DNA of 47,045 bases from CANNBR01 sp964592275 (lineage in GTDB: Bacteria; Babelota; Babeliae; Babelales; CAIQNR01): the NCBI GenBank assembly GCA_964592275.1, contig CAZQDJ010000006.1, positions 1 to 47,045 of the forward strand. The letters run 5' to 3'. Shown here one piece after another: positions 8,005 to 16,321 of the stretch; position 1 is the stretch's first letter, and each line of letters opens with the position of its first letter. The translations under genes were made by a program, and so were the position numbers. The notes beneath the pieces were generated by a model, which made no database searches, was not told where the DNA came from, and saw only the letters and a list, made by a program, of their open reading frames with translations.

Positions 8005-10353
8005 GTGCTTAATCTAGACCTTTCTCTTCCTAAACCACCTGCCGCATTTTCTCAATTTATTGAAACGCAATTAAATGCAGAACAAAAAGAAGCGGTGCTT
8101 CATCATACCGGTAGTATTCTTGTTATCGCAGGAGCTGGATCTGGGAAAACACGTCTTATCACCTCTCGTATTTTGAATTTACTCCTCGAACTCCATGCAG
8201 GCCCAACCAGCATTGTAGCACTCACTTTTACTAATAAAGCTGCTCAAGAAATGAGAGAACGTGTCAAACATTTTACCACTAGCAAAGATCAAGTTCCTTT
8301 TATTGGTACTTTTCACTCTTATTGCTTACAGCTCTTAAAAATGTACTCACAATTTTTACCTTTCGAAATATTTTCTATCATTGATGAAGATGATAAAAAA
8401 GCAGTACTTACCAAGCTTTTAAAACAAAGCACTCTTCATAAAAAACTTACTCCTCAAACACTTTCTCATCATATTTCTCGCATCAAAAATCAACTACCAG
8501 AAAATAATGCACTCGGAGAGCTTTCATGCGAAAATCCGGCATTGTATGAGATTTTTAAGGCGTATGAAAAAGAAAAACAAGTCAGTAAATGTTTCGACTT
8601 TGATGATTTACTCCTTGAAGCATTAAATCTTTTCCGTAAACACCCTGAAGTAAAAATGCTTCACCAAGAACGAGTTCGTCATCTCTTAGTTGACGAATAT
8701 CAAGATACGAACACGATTCAGCACGCTCTTCTCTTGGAGATGGCACTTGATAAGAAAAAACATTTTACTATCGATTCTATTTGCGTAGTAGGCGATGAAG
8801 ATCAATCAATCTACTCGTGGCGGGGAGCAACGGTTGAAAATATCATAAACTTCAAGAAAGACTTTAAAGACGCACGCTACATCAAGATTGAACAAAATTA
8901 TCGTTCAAAGCAGCCCATTCTTTCTGTCGCCAACACAGTAATTAAAAATAATAGTAAACGAAATGAAAAAAAATTATGGTCAGCAAAAGCAGGAACAGAT
9001 TGCGTACGTGCTATTCGCTGCCTTTCTGGCTACCAAGAAGCTGAAATCATTGGTCGTTTTTGCAAACTACTCCACAGTCAAAAAAAACTTTCGTCAACTG
9101 CCGTTTTATATCGCACTCATTTTCAATCTCGTGTGATTGAAGAAGCGTTACTCCGCCATTCGATTCCTTACACAATTATTGGAGGCATTCGCTTTTATGA
9201 ACGGAAAGAAATTAAAGACATTCTTGCCTACCTCCGCTTAATCATGAACCCTTTTGATCGTGTTGCTTTTGCTCGCGTTATCAACTGTCCACTTCGTGGG
9301 CTTGGTGATAAAAATCAGGAAGCTCTCATCGATTTCTGGGACACACAGCCTCTCTTAAATTTTAAACAAATGGCAATACGAGCAAAGGAACTCAAAATCA
9401 TTTCTGGTTCAAAAGCTGAAGCATTAGATCAGTTTTGCTCCCTCTTTGCTAAAGTATCTTCAAACGACAAAGCAACTGATGCTATTTCGGAAATACTGTT
9501 ACGAGTTGAATATCTCGAGTATCTCAAAAAAGCTTACGAACCCCATGAAGCTGATGAACGCAACCAAAACATTAAGGAACTTTTAAACGCTGCTCACTAT
9601 TTTGGCAACCAAGGTAAAGGCTCAGTTAAAATGTTTTTGGAAGAAGTTTCTTTATTACAGGAACAGATCAACGAACAATCTGAATCAGAAAAAAATAGTG
9701 TTACTTTGATGACTCTTCACGCAGCAAAAGGGCTTGAATTTGATAACGTCATCATCACTGGTCTTGAAGAAAGTCTTCTTCCTTCTGCTCGTTCACTTGA
9801 TACAGTTGATACTCTTGAAGAAGAACGTCGTCTGCTTTATGTTGGCATAACACGTGCTCGCAATCGCTTATTATTTACTTATGCTCGTTATCGCCAATCC
9901 TATGGGCAAATGGAAGATCAAATCCCTTCTCGCTTTTTAGAAGAAATTCCTCATCAATTTTGCAAATTTGAGCAAGCTGATAAATGGCAATATTACGAAG
10001 CTGATAATTATTTATCTCAATGGGTAGGTATAGCTCCTCAATACGGCTCAACATCTGAAGTATTTGTTTTTTCAAAGCCACTACCAGCAACTCATTCAAC
10101 TAATAAACCTATAACGCCTTCATCAAAACCATCTTTTTTTGCTAAAGAAAAAGAATCCTCAAAAGAAAAACCTGCACCTAGTTCCGGAGTGCTTTCTTTA
10201 GGTGGCTTTAAAAAACATCAAACGATTAAACATGAAACCTATGGCCTTGGAGTTATTAAAAGCTTGGAAGAAAGAAAAGGCAAAGTATTTGCGGAAGTAC
10301 AATTCAAAGTAGGAGTTAAAAAAATCGAAAGTTCATTTTTATCAACTCCTTAG
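8005..10353 (+). CDS. uvrD: UvrD/PcrA-type superfamily 1 DNA helicase
   Basis: This is a 3'-5' DNA helicase acting in nucleotide-excision and mismatch repair and in clearing replication blocks. All SF1A motifs are visible: Q motif LNAEQKEAV, Walker A GAGSGKT (43-49), TFTNKAAQEM (Ia), DEYQDTN (near 230), GDEDQSIYSWRGA (III), QNYRS (IV), TLHAAKGLEFD (V) and EEERRLLYVGITRAR (VI). The C-terminal 45 residues (HETYGLGVIKSL...) are the Tudor-like RNA-polymerase-interaction domain of PcrA/UvrD. The start is a GTG at 8005 with AAAGGA upstream. At 782 residues it is slightly longer than usual because of a Ser/Pro/Lys linker before that last domain. I cannot separate pcrA from uvrD by name here. A MutS-like protein also occurs in the window, but it looks exported and is unlikely to be a partner. 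Confidence 0.95.
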   Translation: MLNLDLSLPKPPAAFSQFIETQLNAEQKEAVLHHTGSILVIAGAGSGKTRLITSRILNLLLELHAGPTSIVALTFTNKAAQEMRERVKHFTTSKDQVPFIGTFHSYCLQLLKMYSQFLPFEIFSIIDEDDKKAVLTKLLKQSTLHKKLTPQTLSHHISRIKNQLPENNALGELSCENPALYEIFKAYEKEKQVSKCFDFDDLLLEALNLFRKHPEVKMLHQERVRHLLVDEYQDTNTIQHALLLEMALDKKKHFTIDSICVVGDEDQSIYSWRGATVENIINFKKDFKDARYIKIEQNYRSKQPILSVANTVIKNNSKRNEKKLWSAKAGTDCVRAIRCLSGYQEAEIIGRFCKLLHSQKKLSSTAVLYRTHFQSRVIEEALLRHSIPYTIIGGIRFYERKEIKDILAYLRLIMNPFDRVAFARVINCPLRGLGDKNQEALIDFWDTQPLLNFKQMAIRAKELKIISGSKAEALDQFCSLFAKVSSNDKATDAISEILLRVEYLEYLKKAYEPHEADERNQNIKELLNAAHYFGNQGKGSVKMFLEEVSLLQEQINEQSESEKNSVTLMTLHAAKGLEFDNVIITGLEESLLPSARSLDTVDTLEEERRLLYVGITRARNRLLFTYARYRQSYGQMEDQIPSRFLEEIPHQFCKFEQADKWQYYEADNYLSQWVGIAPQYGSTSEVFVFSKPLPATHSTNKPITPSSKPSFFAKEKESSKEKPAPSSGVLSLGGFKKHQTIKHETYGLGVIKSLEERKGKVFAEVQFKVGVKKIESSFLSTP

Positions 10354-10521
10354 ATAACTTCCAATGACTGAAAACGTATTACCCGCAAAAAGAAGGGGCC
10401 ATTTTGCGTAATGGAGAATGCAGATGGAAAAAAGAAGAGACAAAATTACGGCAGAAAAAATAGGAAAATAACATCTTAACTCTCGTCTTGAATGCTGCTT
10501 CTTTTTGATGAACCGTAACAT
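10342..10521 (-). CDS. Possible small single-pass membrane protein
   Basis: A 59-codon frame starts with an ATG preceded by GGAGAAG at good spacing. It encodes a strongly basic N-terminus (FIKKKQHSRRE), one likely transmembrane helix (YFPIFSAVILSLLFSICIL) and a short tail. It lies 107 bp after the phrB stop on the same strand and overlaps the 3' end of the convergent helicase gene by 12 bp. The layout resembles small division or envelope proteins, but I recognise no family, and a chance frame cannot be excluded. The remaining gap (10522-10628) holds nothing I can identify. Confidence 0.35.
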   Translation of the reverse strand: MLRFIKKKQHSRRELRCYFPIFSAVILSLLFSICILHYAKWPLLFAGNTFSVIGSYLRS

Positions 10522-10628
10522 GCGTTTCTTCTCCTGTATTTCTGCTAAACCTTTTTTCAATAGAAGATTTCATCTTAACAAAAGAGAAGTACCGAAAAAA
10601 AGAGTTTTATCCCATCACTGCTTAAAAA

Positions 10629-12002
10629 CTACCGTACTTTCATAAACATAGCTAAAGCTTTTTTGCTTTCTATTGCATGATCAAGAACCGGAAAAGGGTA
10701 ACCATTTTTTGACTCTGTGGCTTTATACCAACTATGGATTTCTTTTACGGTCAAATGCTTAAGCTCAGGCACCCATTGCTTAATGTACTCACATTCAGCG
10801 TCAAATTTTTTCTGCTGTAACCAAGGGTTAAAAATACGAAAATACGGTTGCGCATCAGCACCTGTCGAAGCAACCCATTGCCAATTCCCATTATTTACAC
10901 AAGGATCATAATCAACCAACTGCTGAGCAAAATATCGCTCACCTTTGCGCCAATCGATATGCATATCTTTCGTTAAAAATGAAGCAACCACCATGCGCAC
11001 TCGGTTATGCATATACCCAGTAGCATTCAACTGTCGCATACCCGCATCAACAAGAGGAAATCCAGTTGTTCCTTCACACCAACGGGTAAACCAGGCCTTG
11101 TTCTCTTCCCAAGGAATATCCCGGTACTTTTCGACAAATGCTTTTCCAAAGACCCGAGGAAAATGATAGGCAAGATAGGTAAAAAAATCACGCCAATACA
11201 ATTGCTTTAAAAGCTGTAGGTCGGCTTTTTCTTTCTTAACGGCATAAAAAACTTCTCGAACTGATACGGTACCAAATTTAAGATGGGCAGAAAGTTCTGT
11301 TGTTCGTTCTGCCGGACAATCCCGTATCTCCGTATAATTTTTGAATGTACTCATATGATTCAGAATTTTTTTACCTGCAACTCTACCCCCTGATTCAAAA
11401 AGAGAAAAATCAGGCAATGCGCTTTTTTTCTTAAAAGCAGCCACAGTAGTTTCGTAAGAAATCTTACCCATAAAAAAAGAACCGTGCGTAAGTTCAACCG
11501 GTTCCTGAACTTTTGTTTGTATCGCTTTCTTTAAAAAAGCAGTGTAAATCGTATAGGGGGTGCCCTTACCGGTAAAAATCATATCGGGATTACAAAGCAG
11601 CGCATCGTCAACAGAAAACCAGGCAGCCCCTTTTTTTACCACAGCCTTTTCAAGCTCAGCATCACGCTTTCGAGCAAAAGGAGTGTAGTCACGATTGGAA
11701 AAAACTGCATCAATATTTTCATCCTTCATAACCCTCTCAACAACTTCTTGCATTGATCCATAAAAAAAGAAGAGCTCCCCTCCTTTTTTAGCAATCTGAC
11801 CAACAAGGTCTTCTAACGACTCAACCATAAACTGCAACGCTGGTAAGCTTCGATATTTATTCGATTCTTCTACCTGCAGAGAATCAAAAATAAAAATAGG
11901 CACCACCTGCTCTGACTCAGCCAGCGCTTTATTCAATCCAGTATTATCAACACTACGTAAATCACGATGAAAAATGAAAAGGGCTTTTTTAAACCGTTTC
12001 AT
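10629..12002 (-). CDS. phrB: Deoxyribodipyrimidine photolyase (class I, photolyase/cryptochrome family)
   Basis: Photolyase uses FADH- and blue light to split UV-induced cyclobutane pyrimidine dimers. The N-terminal alpha/beta antenna domain begins ALFIFHRDLRSVDNTGL. The helical FAD domain contains LKFGTVSVRE, LYWRDFF, TGFPLVDAGMRQL, MHNRVRMVVASFLTKD, DWRKGERYF, YDPCVNNGNWQW and YFRIFNPW. The Trp residues in RWCEGTTG, DWRKGE and GNWQW fit the electron-transfer chain of active enzymes. Length 457 is normal. GGAG precedes the ATG, and the gene begins 16 bp after the trpS stop, so the two are probably cotranscribed. A photolyase is unexpected for a bacterium hidden inside a host. Confidence 0.95.
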   Translation of the reverse strand: MKRFKKALFIFHRDLRSVDNTGLNKALAESEQVVPIFIFDSLQVEESNKYRSLPALQFMVESLEDLVGQIAKKGGELFFFYGSMQEVVERVMKDENIDAVFSNRDYTPFARKRDAELEKAVVKKGAAWFSVDDALLCNPDMIFTGKGTPYTIYTAFLKKAIQTKVQEPVELTHGSFFMGKISYETTVAAFKKKSALPDFSLFESGGRVAGKKILNHMSTFKNYTEIRDCPAERTTELSAHLKFGTVSVREVFYAVKKEKADLQLLKQLYWRDFFTYLAYHFPRVFGKAFVEKYRDIPWEENKAWFTRWCEGTTGFPLVDAGMRQLNATGYMHNRVRMVVASFLTKDMHIDWRKGERYFAQQLVDYDPCVNNGNWQWVASTGADAQPYFRIFNPWLQQKKFDAECEYIKQWVPELKHLTVKEIHSWYKATESKNGYPFPVLDHAIESKKALAMFMKVR

Positions 12003-12018
12003 AACTGCTCTCCAATCT

Positions 12019-13023
12019 TTAATAATTCAAATGCATCGCTTCTTTAACTTCTGCCAGCGTTTGTTGAGCAACCAGTGCCGCACGCTTAGTACTTTCAAGT
12101 AATCCAGCCATAACTTGCGCACGATCATTTTCATATAACTTTCTGCGTTCTCGCATAGGACTCAAAAATGCATCCATTACTTCAAGCAAGTATTTTTTAA
12201 CTACCATGTCACCCAAACCACCACGGCTATAATGATTCTTAAGCTCCTGTACTTTGTTCGTATCAGAATCAAAAGCATCCAGATATTCAAAGACAGTATT
12301 ACCTACAATGTTACCCGGATCTTCAACACGCAAGTGATGAGGGTCGGTGTACATGTTCCGAATTTTTTTTGAAAGTTCATCAGCCGAATCGGATAAATAA
12401 ATGGCATTATTAAGTGATTTTGACATCTTCGCTTGCCCATCTATTCCCACAAGGCGTTTACCCACTAATGGGACAAGGCCCTTTGCTTCAACCAATACTT
12501 CTTTTTTATAAATACGATTAAAAGAACGAATAATCTCATTCGTTTGCTCAATCATCGGAAGTTGATCTTCACCAACTGGAACCAAGGTCGCTTTGAATGC
12601 AGTAATATCAGCAGCTTGATTGATCGGATACGTGAAAAAACCCACCGGCAAACTTTCTTCCATTCCCTTTTGTTTAATCTCAGCTTTTACTGTTGGGTTC
12701 CGAGATAAACGAGCAACCGTTACCAAATTCATGTAATAAAGAGTCAATTCTGGAATTGCGGGAATCATTGATTGAATAAAAATCGTCGTTTGAGCTGGAT
12801 CAATACCAACTGCAAGATAATCACACATCACCTCAAATACTGCATTTCGTACTTTTTGTGGATCTTCAAAATTATCAGTCAGAGCCTGAACGTCAGCAAT
12901 CATCACAAATTGATTACAACTTTTCTGCAACTCAACTCGATTTTTTAAAGAACCAAGATAGTGCCCAAGGTGTAATTTTCCTGTTGGGCGATCGCCTGTT
13001 AAAATAGTTTCTCTCTTATTCAT
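12019..13023 (-). CDS. trpS: Tryptophanyl-tRNA synthetase
   Basis: This enzyme charges tRNA-Trp, whose gene (anticodon CCA) lies at 34622-34697. It is a class Ic synthetase of usual length (334). The HIGH-type motif is HLGH (18-21, within TGDRPTGKLHLGHYLGSL), and the KMSKS motif is exact at 199-203, followed by LNN. Other family segments are MIADVQALTD, GFFTYPINQAADI and VPVGEDQLPMIE. It heads a short unit with phrB downstream. The single CCA-anticodon tRNA-Trp with this ordinary enzyme argues against general UGA-to-Trp recoding. Confidence 0.96.
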   Translation of the reverse strand: MNKRETILTGDRPTGKLHLGHYLGSLKNRVELQKSCNQFVMIADVQALTDNFEDPQKVRNAVFEVMCDYLAVGIDPAQTTIFIQSMIPAIPELTLYYMNLVTVARLSRNPTVKAEIKQKGMEESLPVGFFTYPINQAADITAFKATLVPVGEDQLPMIEQTNEIIRSFNRIYKKEVLVEAKGLVPLVGKRLVGIDGQAKMSKSLNNAIYLSDSADELSKKIRNMYTDPHHLRVEDPGNIVGNTVFEYLDAFDSDTNKVQELKNHYSRGGLGDMVVKKYLLEVMDAFLSPMRERRKLYENDRAQVMAGLLESTKRAALVAQQTLAEVKEAMHLNY

Positions 13024-13100
13024 CAGATCACTTTCGTAGATAAAAACAGTAATGTATTTTTATTGATTCTACTCAAAAAACACCTCGGTGACACGCAACA

Positions 13101-13142
13101 AAAAAAACCGGCGCCCTGTTTTCCAGAAGCAGCCGGTTTTTT
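13101..13142 (-). terminator. Rho-independent terminator
   Basis: AAAAAACCGGC and GCCGGTTTTTT form an 11-bp stem around a loop of about 18 nt. Read on the minus strand the stem is followed by a run of T, so it fits the end of the small exported-protein gene at 13160-13486. The A/T symmetry would let it work in both directions. Confidence 0.85.
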
Positions 13143-13159
13143 AAATTGAAAAGAATTTT

Positions 13160-13486
13160 TTATTTTTTTAAAGAATCCAATTTTTTTCGCGCTCCATCTT
13201 GCGATGAGGCTAAGGCAAGAGCCATCGACACTTCATCAACTCTTCTTTGCATCTCAGGCGTTGATTGATTTGATGAAAGCGGAGTTGAATAGCTTGATGC
13301 CGATTGAGAAGGAACTTCAAACCAATGCGCTGGATACTGAAATCTATAATTCCCACCATTTTCTTGAAAGCTCAATGATCTAACAAGACCAGTTTGACCA
13401 GGATAATCAAAATACATTGGCTGACTGCTAGCACAAAGACTCAATGAAAACGCTGTTAAAAAAATAACAAATAGATGTTTATTCAT
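13160..13486 (-). CDS. Small exported protein of unknown function
   Basis: The protein has 108 residues with a clear signal peptide (NKHLFVIFLTAFSLSLCAS, cleavage near CAS-SQ). The mature part begins with an aromatic region rich in Tyr, Phe and Pro and ends in a Ser-rich linker and a short helical tail (MQRRVDEVSMALALASSQ). I recognise no domain. The leader TATAAAGGGTTTATC before its ATG closely resembles the one before the exported coiled-coil gene at 18073. The gene has its own terminator. Confidence 0.75.
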   Translation of the reverse strand: MNKHLFVIFLTAFSLSLCASSQPMYFDYPGQTGLVRSLSFQENGGNYRFQYPAHWFEVPSQSASSYSTPLSSNQSTPEMQRRVDEVSMALALASSQDGARKKLDSLKK

Positions 13487-13638
13487 GATAAACCCTTTAT
13501 AAAATGATTAATTACAGAAATAATATCATTTTCTATAAAAATGTCTTTTTTAAAGAGGTCGACAAAATCAATTCCCTTTTTTTAGGCTATGAATTTATTA
13601 TTCGAATTAACGAATTCGTATCCTTGGGAGAATACACA

Positions 13639-14484
13639 ATGATAGATCACATTCCGTTCTGGTGGCACTTTGATGTGTATCGCTGGCAAGATGGTGTTGA
13701 GATTTTACTCATCAGCGTGCTTTTTTATTATCTTTCTTTATGGCTTTCACAAGACAAACAAAAACCACTACTATCTCTTTTTTATGGCTATTCCAGCGCA
13801 CTTATTATTGCCGAATACAGTAATCTTGTAACCATCAGTACTCTCTTGCTTTTATTTCTGCCCATTATGTTTGTCACTTTTCTAATCATTCACCAAAATA
13901 CCTTACAAAAAAACTTCATCAGTTTACATACAATCACCCCTTCAAAAAAACCATCTGCTGATTGGATTGAAACACTCGTCAGAGCAGGACTTACGGCAGC
14001 AAGTGATAATAAAACATTCACCATTATCATTGAAAAAAAAGATGCTCTTGAAACAATTGTCACTTCTCAACACACGCTCAATGCTCCACTTTCACTTGAA
14101 CTTATTAGACTTATTACCACAAGCCCTCTCTACAAATCAGAACAAATGCTATGGATAGATACTTATGCACGCATTCACGCTTTTAACGCACTATGGCAAA
14201 AAAATTCTGTCACCGAATGGCTTTCACAAGAAGTGCAGGAACAAGAATCATGGTTACGTGAGGCTCTTTTTTTTACCAAAAAAACGGATGCCCTTTTTAT
14301 AAAACTTATTCCTTCTACACGCACATTTACTCTGATAGCTCATGGAAAAATTGTTCAACACGCCTTGGCTCACCATGCCTTTAACGCCATTCGCACCTAC
14401 CTTGGCTACACCACTCACTCTTTACAAGGAGATTGGCATGTCCCTTTCAATCAAAAAAACGTATCTGAACAATCTCGCCCTTAA
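13639..14484 (+). CDS. CdaA/DacA-like membrane protein with a degenerate diadenylate cyclase domain
   Basis: CdaA is the membrane-bound synthase of c-di-AMP and is usually encoded in cdaA-cdaR-glmM; that order is present here. The ATG at 13639 has GGGAG upstream and gives a 281-residue protein of family length with about three N-terminal membrane segments (residues 20-85). Residues about 108-240 follow the cyclase domain by hand alignment: TFTIIIEKKDALETIV matches the strand before the active site, and LSLELIRLITT and KTDALFIKL match flanking elements. The two catalytic signatures are missing. Where HDGA should be there is YKSEQ (165-169), and where GTRHRAA should be there is ESWLREA (203-209). 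The protein is thus probably catalytically dead, yet the frame is intact and the operon kept, which suggests a structural or regulatory role with CdaR and GlmM. Homology is my motif-level judgement. Confidence 0.7.
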   Translation: MIDHIPFWWHFDVYRWQDGVEILLISVLFYYLSLWLSQDKQKPLLSLFYGYSSALIIAEYSNLVTISTLLLLFLPIMFVTFLIIHQNTLQKNFISLHTITPSKKPSADWIETLVRAGLTAASDNKTFTIIIEKKDALETIVTSQHTLNAPLSLELIRLITTSPLYKSEQMLWIDTYARIHAFNALWQKNSVTEWLSQEVQEQESWLREALFFTKKTDALFIKLIPSTRTFTLIAHGKIVQHALAHHAFNAIRTYLGYTTHSLQGDWHVPFNQKNVSEQSRP

Positions 14485-14836
14485 ATGCCTTGCGCTCATT
14501 TTTGGTTATGGATTATGGCACTGCACCAGCACTCATCAAAAAATATCCATTACTCGTGCTATTCCTCTTTGTTTTTACAATACATCAGCTCATCAAATAA
14601 TTTCAGCACCTGAAACTATCGCCATCACCTGCTACGGAACACGTAAAGATCTTTTTAAAACAATTTTTGACAGTGCGCTTCATTATGACGCACAAACCTT
14701 GCATGAAGGAACTCAAATAGTTTCCATTCCCAAAGAACAGATCTTTTTGCCTGAATCAGTGAGGTTGATACACTATAAACCTATAGAAATTACTATTGTC
14801 GTAAGCGAAACAGACACAGACACTCACGTGCCTTAG
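14438..14836 (+). CDS. Single-domain YbbR/CdaR-like membrane protein
   Basis: The ATG at 14438 has AAGGAGA five bases upstream and lies inside the end of the cyclase-like gene (47-bp overlap). The 132-residue product starts with a short cytoplasmic stretch and one membrane anchor containing NNLALKCLALIFGYGLWHC, the typical opening of YbbR proteins, followed by one extracytoplasmic beta-rich domain with VSIPKEQIFLPESV. CdaR proteins normally carry three or four YbbR repeats, so this is a minimal form. In known systems CdaR binds CdaA and GlmM and modulates c-di-AMP synthesis. The position between a cdaA-like gene and glmM, with overlapping translation, supports the call. Confidence 0.65.
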   Translation: MSLSIKKTYLNNLALKCLALIFGYGLWHCTSTHQKISITRAIPLCFYNTSAHQIISAPETIAITCYGTRKDLFKTIFDSALHYDAQTLHEGTQIVSIPKEQIFLPESVRLIHYKPIEITIVVSETDTDTHVP

Positions 14837-14849
14837 GAGACTTTTTAAG

Positions 14850-16169
14850 ATGCAAACATTATTTGGAACTGATGGTATTCGTGCACGAGTAGGACAATCA
14901 CCGCTCACCCCACAAGAACTTGTCACTTTCGGCACTGCTGTTGGAGCATGGATGTGTAGTAAACACCCTCATCCAACGATACTTATTGCACATGATACAC
15001 GTCACTCAGCATCACTCGTAAAAGCATCCTTAAAAGCTGGTCTTTTTCAGTATCCCGTTACGGTCTATGATGCAGAAATCATGCCAACGCCAGCTCTCTT
15101 TCATCAAGTAGTACATGGTCCTTATGATTATGGCATTATGATCACTGCATCACATAATCCTTACCATGATAATGGAATCAAAATAATCACCAAAAATAAC
15201 GGTAAACTCACAGCTTTAGATGAACAAGAACTTTCAGCACTCTACGAACATAACCCGTCTAAACCAGATTACGAACAATTGGGTACAGAATATAATGCAT
15301 CTAACAGCACCGCACAGTACTTTAAGGCTCTTGCTGACTATTTTCCTGAACCTTTTTTACAAGGAATAACGCTGGTACTTGACTGTGCTCAGGGAGCTTA
15401 CTCTTCATATGCACCAGCTTTTCTTACACAACTTGGCGCACATATTATTCCTCTTGCAATTACTCCCGATGGAAAAAATATCAATAAGGACTGCGGTTCA
15501 TTACATCCACAACAACTACAAAATGCTGTTATTGCTCACGGCGCTCATGCAGGTTTTGCTTTTGATGGAGATGGAGACCGCCTTATCGCAGTCACACACA
15601 AAGGTCTATGCAAGGATGGCGATGAGCTTCTTTCATTTTTACTCAATCATCCAACGTACAAAAATGAGTCTGCTGTAGTTGGCACTATTTTAAGCAATGA
15701 AGGATTTGCTCTTCATCTTGAACAGCAGGCAAAGACACTCCATCGAACACCAGTAGGAGACAAAAACGTTGTTCAAAAAATGAAAAACTGCGGTGCTCTA
15801 CTTGGAGGTGAACCTTCAGGACATCTTATTTTACGTGATTTTACCGACACTGCCGATGGTCTATTTACTCTTCTACGACTTGCGCAAACAGCATGCCTTT
15901 TGAATGATTGGAATTTTACAAGCTTTACCAAGTTTCCTCAGGTTACCTTGAATGTCCCGGTCATCTATAAAAAAGATTTAACATGCAATCCTTACACTAC
16001 CATTATAGCTGCACATCAAGCAGAACTTTCTGAAGGAAGAGTTATTGTACGCTACTCAGGAACTGAACCCCTTTTACGCATTGTGGTAGAAGCATCGGAC
16101 CAAGAAAAAGCATATCGTGTTGGAAATCATCTCTCACAACAGTTACAAGAAGCATTTGCCAAGGAATAA
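14850..16169 (+). CDS. glmM: Phosphoglucosamine mutase
   Basis: GlmM converts glucosamine-6-phosphate to glucosamine-1-phosphate on the way to UDP-GlcNAc, which MurA (also in this window) uses. The sequence begins LFGTDGIRARVG. The phosphoserine loop is TASHNPYHDNG (Ser101), the metal-binding loop is DGDGD (239-243), the sugar-binding loop is GGEPSGH, and the phosphate-binding loop is RYSGTEPLLRI. Length 439 is normal. TTAGGAGA precedes the ATG, 13 bp after the cdaR-like stop. In other bacteria GlmM binds and inhibits CdaA; here its partner looks inactive. Confidence 0.95.
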   Translation: MQTLFGTDGIRARVGQSPLTPQELVTFGTAVGAWMCSKHPHPTILIAHDTRHSASLVKASLKAGLFQYPVTVYDAEIMPTPALFHQVVHGPYDYGIMITASHNPYHDNGIKIITKNNGKLTALDEQELSALYEHNPSKPDYEQLGTEYNASNSTAQYFKALADYFPEPFLQGITLVLDCAQGAYSSYAPAFLTQLGAHIIPLAITPDGKNINKDCGSLHPQQLQNAVIAHGAHAGFAFDGDGDRLIAVTHKGLCKDGDELLSFLLNHPTYKNESAVVGTILSNEGFALHLEQQAKTLHRTPVGDKNVVQKMKNCGALLGGEPSGHLILRDFTDTADGLFTLLRLAQTACLLNDWNFTSFTKFPQVTLNVPVIYKKDLTCNPYTTIIAAHQAELSEGRVIVRYSGTEPLLRIVVEASDQEKAYRVGNHLSQQLQEAFAKE

Positions 16170-16177
16170 AAAAATCA

Positions 16178-16294
16178 ATGTCATCCCCAGAGAATGAAGT
16201 CGCAGTAGTGCAAAAGGCAACGAGCGCGCTAGCGATTGTTGAAGCACTAGCTAGACTGAGTGAACGGTACGGGGAACCAGACGTAACAAGATAA
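16178..16294 (+). repeat. Dispersed intergenic repeat, copy A (also a 38-codon open frame)
   Basis: The gap between glmM and the DUF502 gene holds a sequence whose two ends match, in reverse complement, the atpG-murA gap at 42635-42722. The left end ATGTCATCCCCAGAGAA matches 16 of 17 bases, and the right end shares GAGTGAACG and CCAGACGTAACAAGA exactly. The centres differ. The segment is less AT-rich than its surroundings. It can also be read as a small frame from ATG 16178 to TAA 16294, but the other copy does not preserve that protein, so a repeat element is the better reading. It is possibly REP-like, a small mobile element or a structured RNA. Confidence 0.65.
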
Positions 16295-16321
16295 AGTCAT
16301 AATAGATTTTAAGGAATACAG

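Noticed and set aside
10379..10573. A 64-codon minus-strand frame overlapping the candidate small membrane protein
   Set aside because: It lacks a Shine-Dalgarno sequence, while the alternative frame has one and encodes a clean membrane helix.
16178..16294. A 38-residue protein-coding gene in the glmM-DUF502 gap
   Set aside because: The matching copy at 42635 keeps the ends but not the reading frame, and there is no ribosome-binding site, so a repeat is more likely.
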